From: Ruixingdingia sedimenti
GTDB lineage: Bacteria > Pseudomonadota > Alphaproteobacteria > Rhodobacterales > Rhodobacteraceae
DNA length: 64,000 nt
Assembly (NCBI RefSeq): GCF_031432425.1
Contig: NZ_JAVKPH010000006.1
Span: 62,001 to 126,000 of the forward strand
Reading direction: 5' to 3'
Within the stretch, counting starts at the first letter, position 1. Each line of letters opens with the position of its first letter. A model generated the notes under the pieces. That model searched no databases. It was given only the letters and a program-made list of their open reading frames with translations, and had not been told where the DNA came from. Positions 60,090 to 64,000 of the stretch are shown in pieces. The translations under genes were made by a program, and so were the position numbers.

Positions 60090-60358
60090 CAGCCGATCAC
60101 CCGCTTCCATTCGTTGACCGTGACCTCGGCGAACAGCCCGGCCCTGGCGTAGGGGTCGTTCGCGGCAAACGCCTCTGCCGCCGCGCGGTCCGCCGTCTCG
60201 ACGATCACCAGCGAACCCACGGGCCTGTCGTCCTCGATGAACGGCCCGGCGATGCGGACGACGCCGGTTTCCTCCAGATAGGCCAGATGCGCAGGGCGGG
60301 TGTCGAGCCGCAGTTGCAGCGCGCCGGGTTTGTCGCGGCAGATGATGGCGTAAAGCAT
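60089..60358 (-). CDS. YciI-like protein
   Basis: This 89-residue single-domain YciI protein (MLYAIICRDKPGALQLRLD, TRPAHLAYLEE, and DPYARAGLF) has a ribosome site, AGGAG, inside the end of gpsA, with translation starting three bases after that stop. The small size is normal. Its function is not known; relatives are putative small-molecule lyases. It is distinct from the pathway-linked YciI gene at 15802, though both have the RPAHLAY core. Confidence 0.87.
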   Translation of the reverse strand: MLYAIICRDKPGALQLRLDTRPAHLAYLEETGVVRIAGPFIEDDRPVGSLVIVETADRAAAEAFAANDPYARAGLFAEVTVNEWKRVIG

Positions 60359-60360
60359 GG

Positions 60361-61314
60361 TCACTCCTGTCTCAGGGGGCGGGTCATCAGCGCCTGCACC
60401 GCCTCGGCGATGCTGACGCGGCCTTCGGTCACGGCGGATACCATCTGCGTCACGGGCATCTGCCCGGCCAGCGCAAGGCGGTTCGCCTGTTGCACTACCG
60501 CGCGGGCGGTCGCCAGCCCCTCGACGGTGGCGGTGATATCGGGCGGCTCGCCCCGGCCAAGCGCCAGGCCGTGGCGGAAGTTGCGCGACTGCGCCGAGGT
60601 GCAGGTCAGCACCAGATCGCCCAGGCCCGACAGCCCCGCCAGCGTTTCCGCCCGCGCGCCGAGCCGGGTGGCGAAGCGCACCATTTCCGCATAACCCCGC
60701 GTCATCAGCGCCGCGCGGGCGCTGTCGCCCAGACCCGCGCCCATGACGATGCCCGCCGCGATGGCGATGACGTTCTTCAGCGCCCCGCCCAGTTCCGCGC
60801 CCGCCACATCGGTGGTGCGGTAAAGCCGCAGGACGGGGGTGGACAGCTGCGCCTGCAACGCCGCGCCCACATTGGCATCGGCGCAGGCGAGCGTCAGGGC
60901 GGTGGGCAGGCCGCGCGCGATGTCGGCGGCAAAGCTGGGGCCGGTCAGCACCGCCGCAAGGGCGGCGGGGCAGTGGCGTTCGATCAGCGCGGAGGGCCCG
61001 CGCAGGGTGGCCAGATCCACCCCCTTGCTGCACGCGACCAGCCGGCGGCCATCCAGCCTTCCGGCATGGTCGCGCAGAAACGCCCCCGTTACCTGCATCG
61101 GCAGCGCCAGCAGCACCGGGTGGCCGTCGCGCGGCGGCAGGCGGTCGGTCACGGTGACGCCGGGGGGCAGGGTGACGCCCGGCAGACGCGGGTTTTCGCG
61201 CGCCGCGGCCCAACCCACATCCCGGCCCCACAGCACCACCGGGCCATTGGCGGCCAGCGTCACCGCCAGCGCCGTGCCGAACGCCCCCGCGCCGAGGATG
61301 GTGACGCCGCTCAT
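60361..61314 (-). CDS. gpsA: Glycerol-3-phosphate dehydrogenase [NAD(P)+]
   Basis: This 317-residue enzyme reduces dihydroxyacetone phosphate for phospholipid synthesis. N-terminal GAGAFGTALAVTLA binds NAD(P); KGVDLATL, GPSFAADIARGLPTA and LKNVIAIAAGIVMGAGLGDSA are the family motifs, with the active-site lysine in the last. ATG 61314 overlaps the tsaD stop by four bases. The frame is open further upstream, but that part lies within tsaD. Confidence 0.95.
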   Translation of the reverse strand: MSGVTILGAGAFGTALAVTLAANGPVVLWGRDVGWAAARENPRLPGVTLPPGVTVTDRLPPRDGHPVLLALPMQVTGAFLRDHAGRLDGRRLVACSKGVDLATLRGPSALIERHCPAALAAVLTGPSFAADIARGLPTALTLACADANVGAALQAQLSTPVLRLYRTTDVAGAELGGALKNVIAIAAGIVMGAGLGDSARAALMTRGYAEMVRFATRLGARAETLAGLSGLGDLVLTCTSAQSRNFRHGLALGRGEPPDITATVEGLATARAVVQQANRLALAGQMPVTQMVSAVTEGRVSIAEAVQALMTRPLRQE

Positions 61315-62393
61315 GCCTTGGCCCCTTTCTTTCCCGCGCCCAGCATCGGTGCGGCAGTGGTGTCCAGCGGCCAGCGCGGGCGGGCGGCAAGGTCCATCCC
61401 GTCGCGGTGGCCAAGGCGGAACCGCTCGATCCCCGCCCAGGCGATCATCGCCGCATTGTCGGTGCAAAGCCGCAGGGGCGGGGCCACGAACCGCGCACCC
61501 GCGCCTTCGGCCACCGCCATCAGCCGCGCGCGCAGCACCCTGTTCGCCGCGACTCCGCCTGCCACGGCCAACACCCCGGCCCCGGTCAGCGCCAGCGCGC
61601 GGCGGGTCTTTTCGGCCAGCACATCGGCCACCGCCGCCTGAAAGCCTGCGCACAGATCGCGCCGGTCCTGCACCGTGATGCCGCCCTGCGCCGCCAGCAG
61701 CGCGTCGCGCGCGCGCAACAGCGCCGTCTTGAGGCCCGAAAACGACAGGTCGCACCCGGGGCGGTCCAGCAGCGGGCGGGGGAAGGCGAAACGCGCGGGG
61801 TCGCCGCCCGCTGCCTCTGCCTCCACCGCCGGGCCGCCGGGCTGGGGCAGGGCGAGCAGCTTGGCGGTCTTGTCGAACGCCTCGCCCGGTGCGTCGTCGA
61901 TGGTGCCGCCGAGGCGGCGGAAGCTGTCGGGCCCCTCGACCGACAGGAACTGGCAATGCCCGCCGGATACCAGCAGCATCAGATAGGGAAATTCCAGCCC
62001 GTCGGTCAGCCGCGGGGTCAGCGCATGGCCGGCAAGGTGGTTCACCCCCACCAGCGGCAGCCCGGTCGCCGCGGCGATCCCCTTGGCGCACATCACGCCC
62101 GCCAGCACCCCGCCGATCAGCCCCGGCCCCGCCGTCACCGCCACGCCGTCGATCCCCGTCAGATCCACGCCCGCCTGCGCCAGCGCGGCCTCTGCCGCAA
62201 GGTCGATCCGTTCGGCATGCGCCCGCGCGGCGATTTCCGGCACCACGCCGCCAAAGTCCGCATGCAGCGATTCCTGCCCCATCACGACCGAGGACAGGAT
62301 TTCCGGCGCATGCCCCGGCGCATGGCGCACCACCGCCGCTGCGGTATCGTCGCAGCTGCTTTCCAGCCCGAGGAAGGTGAGCATGCGGGTCAT
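61311..62393 (-). CDS. tsaD: tRNA N6-adenosine threonylcarbamoyltransferase TsaD
   Basis: This 360-residue enzyme transfers the threonylcarbamoyl group to A37 of tRNAs that read ANN codons. GLESSCDDTAAAVV at the N-terminus, the iron-binding HADFGGVVPEIAARAH and VNHLAGHAL histidines, and GGVAANRVLRARL are characteristic. ATG 62393 is used; ATG 62384 is possible. It is divergent from hemD with only 54 bases between starts. Confidence 0.96.
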   Translation of the reverse strand: MTRMLTFLGLESSCDDTAAAVVRHAPGHAPEILSSVVMGQESLHADFGGVVPEIAARAHAERIDLAAEAALAQAGVDLTGIDGVAVTAGPGLIGGVLAGVMCAKGIAAATGLPLVGVNHLAGHALTPRLTDGLEFPYLMLLVSGGHCQFLSVEGPDSFRRLGGTIDDAPGEAFDKTAKLLALPQPGGPAVEAEAAGGDPARFAFPRPLLDRPGCDLSFSGLKTALLRARDALLAAQGGITVQDRRDLCAGFQAAVADVLAEKTRRALALTGAGVLAVAGGVAANRVLRARLMAVAEGAGARFVAPPLRLCTDNAAMIAWAGIERFRLGHRDGMDLAARPRWPLDTTAAPMLGAGKKGAKA

Positions 62394-62447
62394 CAGGCGG
62401 GTCCGGGTCCGTTGCGGTGGGGGCCAATCGCAGGTAACACCTGCACC

Positions 62448-63185
62448 ATGACCGCACAATCCCGCCCCGTCATCCTGCTGACCCGGCCCGAACCCGCCGC
62501 CGCGCGCTTTGCCGCCGCGTTGCGCGATCACCTGCCGGGCGCCGAGGTGCTGATGGCGCCGCTGATCGCGCCCCGGCTGTTGTCGCCCCCCCTGCCGCCG
62601 GTGTGGGGGGACGGGCGGGTGCGCGGCCTCATCTTCACGTCGGAAACCGGGGTGGCGGGCTTTGCGCGGATTGCCGCCGACCGCAGCCTGCCCGCCTTCT
62701 GCGTCGGCCCCCATACCGCCGATGTGGCGCGCGCGGCGGGGTTCACGGCCCATGCCTGCGGCGGCGATGCAGAGGCGGTGGTGGCCGAACTCACCGCCCT
62801 GCGGCCCGCCGCGCCGCTGCTGCACGCCCGGGGCCGCGACGCCCGCGGCGCGATCGCCGCCCGGCTGAGCGCGGCGGGGATCGAAACCGGGGAACTCATC
62901 GTCTACGAACAGCAGGAACAGCCCTTGTCAGCCCCGGCGCTGGCATTGCTGGCCGGGGATGCGCCGGTCATCGCGCCGCTCTTTTCCCCCCGCACGGCGG
63001 CGATCTTTGCCCGCGCGGCGGCGGGGGTGCGCGCGCCGCTGTACCTTGCCGCGATCAGCCCGGCGGCGGCGGCGGAACTGTCGGGCCTTCCCGCCCGTAT
63101 GCGCCTGACCGCCGAGGCCCCCGACGCCCCCGCCATGCTGCGCGCCGCCGCCGCGCTGCATCATGCCGCGCAGGCCGCGGCTTGA
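62448..63185 (+). CDS. hemD: Uroporphyrinogen-III synthase
   Basis: This 245-residue HemD-family protein closes hydroxymethylbilane to uroporphyrinogen III in tetrapyrrole synthesis, the shared route to haem and B12. Similarity between HemD proteins is low, but LLTRPEPAAARFAAAL at the start, LIFTSETGVAGF, RDARGAIAARLSAAGIETGELIVYE and FSPRTAAIFAR match the pattern. Divergent from tsaD and followed by a mitofilin-type gene, the standard alphaproteobacterial setting for hemD. Confidence 0.9.
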   Translation: MTAQSRPVILLTRPEPAAARFAAALRDHLPGAEVLMAPLIAPRLLSPPLPPVWGDGRVRGLIFTSETGVAGFARIAADRSLPAFCVGPHTADVARAAGFTAHACGGDAEAVVAELTALRPAAPLLHARGRDARGAIAARLSAAGIETGELIVYEQQEQPLSAPALALLAGDAPVIAPLFSPRTAAIFARAAAGVRAPLYLAAISPAAAAELSGLPARMRLTAEAPDAPAMLRAAAALHHAAQAAA

Positions 63186-63255
63186 AGCCGCCCGGCGCGG
63201 GGCCTAATCTTGGAACCAGAAGGGGCCCGGCCCCGGCCAGCAGAGGAGAAGCGCC

Positions 63256-64000
63256 TTGACCGGCCCGGACAAGACCACCCCCGAAGGCGAAATCGCGCAG
63301 GACGTTGCCGAGACGCACGTTGCCGAGGCGCCCGCATCCGGCGCGCCCGAGCCTGTGTCCGAACCTGAGGTTGCGCCCACGCCCGAGCCCGTCATCGTGG
63401 AACTGTCCGAACCCGAACGGCCGGAACCGCCGCCGGCACCCCCCGCGGCCGAACCCCCCGCGCCCGAGCCCGTCGCTGCACCGCGCCGCAGGGGCATGGG
63501 CGTGGCGCTTGGCCTCGTGATCGGCGGGGTTCTGGCCGCCGCCATCGGCTTTGCCGCCGCGCGCTATGTCGTGCCCGGCGGCTGGCCCTTCCCCGGCGAC
63601 ACCGCCCGCTTCACCGCGCTGGAGGATCGCCTTGCCGCGCAGGACCGCGCGGTGGAGGCTTTGCGGGCCGATCTGTCCGGGCTTGCCGGCATGGGCGCCG
63701 CGCTGGATGACCTGCGCGCCGCGCAAACGGATCTGGGTGCCCGGCTGGATGCCGCCGCCGCGCGGCTGGAGGAAGTGGCCGCCCGTCCCGTCAGCACCGT
63801 CCCGCCCGAGGATCTGGCCGCGCTGCGCGCCGAGGTCGCCCGCCTGCAAGGGCAGCTGGACCAGCTCGGCACCGGGGATGTCGAGGAAACCATCGCCGCG
63901 ATGAAGGCCGCCGCCGAGGAAGAACGCCGTGCCGCAGAGGCCCGCCTTGCCGCGGCAGAGGCAGAGGCGCAGGCCCGCGCGCAGGCCGCGCTCGCCCGCG
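63256..64000 (+). CDS. Mitofilin (Mic60)-family inner-membrane protein, partial
   Basis: The start is TTG 63256 with GAGGAG seven bases upstream; the frame stays open for 248 codons to the window end. The order is a short acidic/Pro-rich N-terminus (1-75), a single transmembrane segment (about 81-102, GVALGLVIGGVLAAAIGFAA) and then a long alanine/glutamate coiled coil (from about 118). This layout and the position next to hemD define the alphaproteobacterial Mic60 homologue, the ancestor of the mitochondrial crista-junction protein. The C-terminal mitofilin signature lies outside the window, so identity is from context and layout. Confidence 0.8.
   Translation, partial: MTGPDKTTPEGEIAQDVAETHVAEAPASGAPEPVSEPEVAPTPEPVIVELSEPERPEPPPAPPAAEPPAPEPVAAPRRRGMGVALGLVIGGVLAAAIGFAAARYVVPGGWPFPGDTARFTALEDRLAAQDRAVEALRADLSGLAGMGAALDDLRAAQTDLGARLDAAAARLEEVAARPVSTVPPEDLAALRAEVARLQGQLDQLGTGDVEETIAAMKAAAEEERRAAEARLAAAEAEAQARAQAALAR

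Overview
The window is GC-rich chromosomal DNA from an alphaproteobacterium, most likely order Rhodobacterales (Rhodobacter/Paracoccus type). The pointers are the mutM/ubiE-ubiB, echA-rpsT-dnaA-dnaN-recF and tsaD-gpsA/hemD-mitofilin arrangements, a methionine synthase split into two genes, and many ATGA-type gene overlaps. No rRNA, tRNA, CRISPR array, phage or transposase gene was seen. Species cannot be named from the sequence alone.

Region 1 (1-4273): the 5' end of nrdH (NrdH redoxin for class Ib ribonucleotide reductase) runs off the left edge, behind a clear promoter, a cobalamin riboswitch and an RBS-masking hairpin. Upstream lies two-gene metH.

Region 2 (4353-24828): an accessory catabolic cluster. 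A LysR regulator is divergent from a TorT-type binding protein with a ribose-type ABC importer. Then come two HpaB-type monooxygenases with a RidA gene between them, an HpaC-type flavin reductase, a molybdenum hydroxylase set (large subunit, YciI, CoxG, 2Fe-2S, FAD), an FAH-family enzyme, an RraA-like aldolase and a cupin. A stand-alone FMN adenylyltransferase domain follows on the opposite strand. The region ends with a second, degenerate molybdenum-hydroxylase trio and an extradiol dioxygenase. Together these suggest uptake, hydroxylation and ring cleavage of an aromatic or N-heterocyclic compound, substrate unknown.

Region 3 (24907-41333): a long minus-strand run encodes a branched-chain-type ABC importer, a GntR/FCD regulator, hydantoinase/oxoprolinase HyuA and HyuB, a 63-residue zinc ribbon, GabT, a succinate-semialdehyde-type dehydrogenase and a class III aminotransferase. 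Divergent from it are LivF, an L-2-hydroxyglutarate-oxidase-like enzyme and a D-2-hydroxyglutarate-dehydrogenase-like enzyme. The simplest reading is lactam or cyclic amide uptake, ATP-dependent ring opening to an omega-amino acid (such as GABA), then transamination and oxidation to a dicarboxylate. Two copies of a 16-bp direct repeat lie in the divergent promoter region.

Region 4 (41401-64000): mostly housekeeping. pabB-pabC; gyrB, recF, dnaN, dnaA and rpsT with a VOC-LysE pair inserted between recF and gyrB; enoyl-CoA hydratase; mutM (TTG start) divergent from ubiE-ubiB; ahcY; small proteins; EVE, YciI, gpsA and tsaD; then hemD and the start of a mitofilin (Mic60-like) gene at the right edge. 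Dispersed palindromic repeats fill several intergenic gaps, notably 20815-21036, 43183-43402 and 56001-56331.
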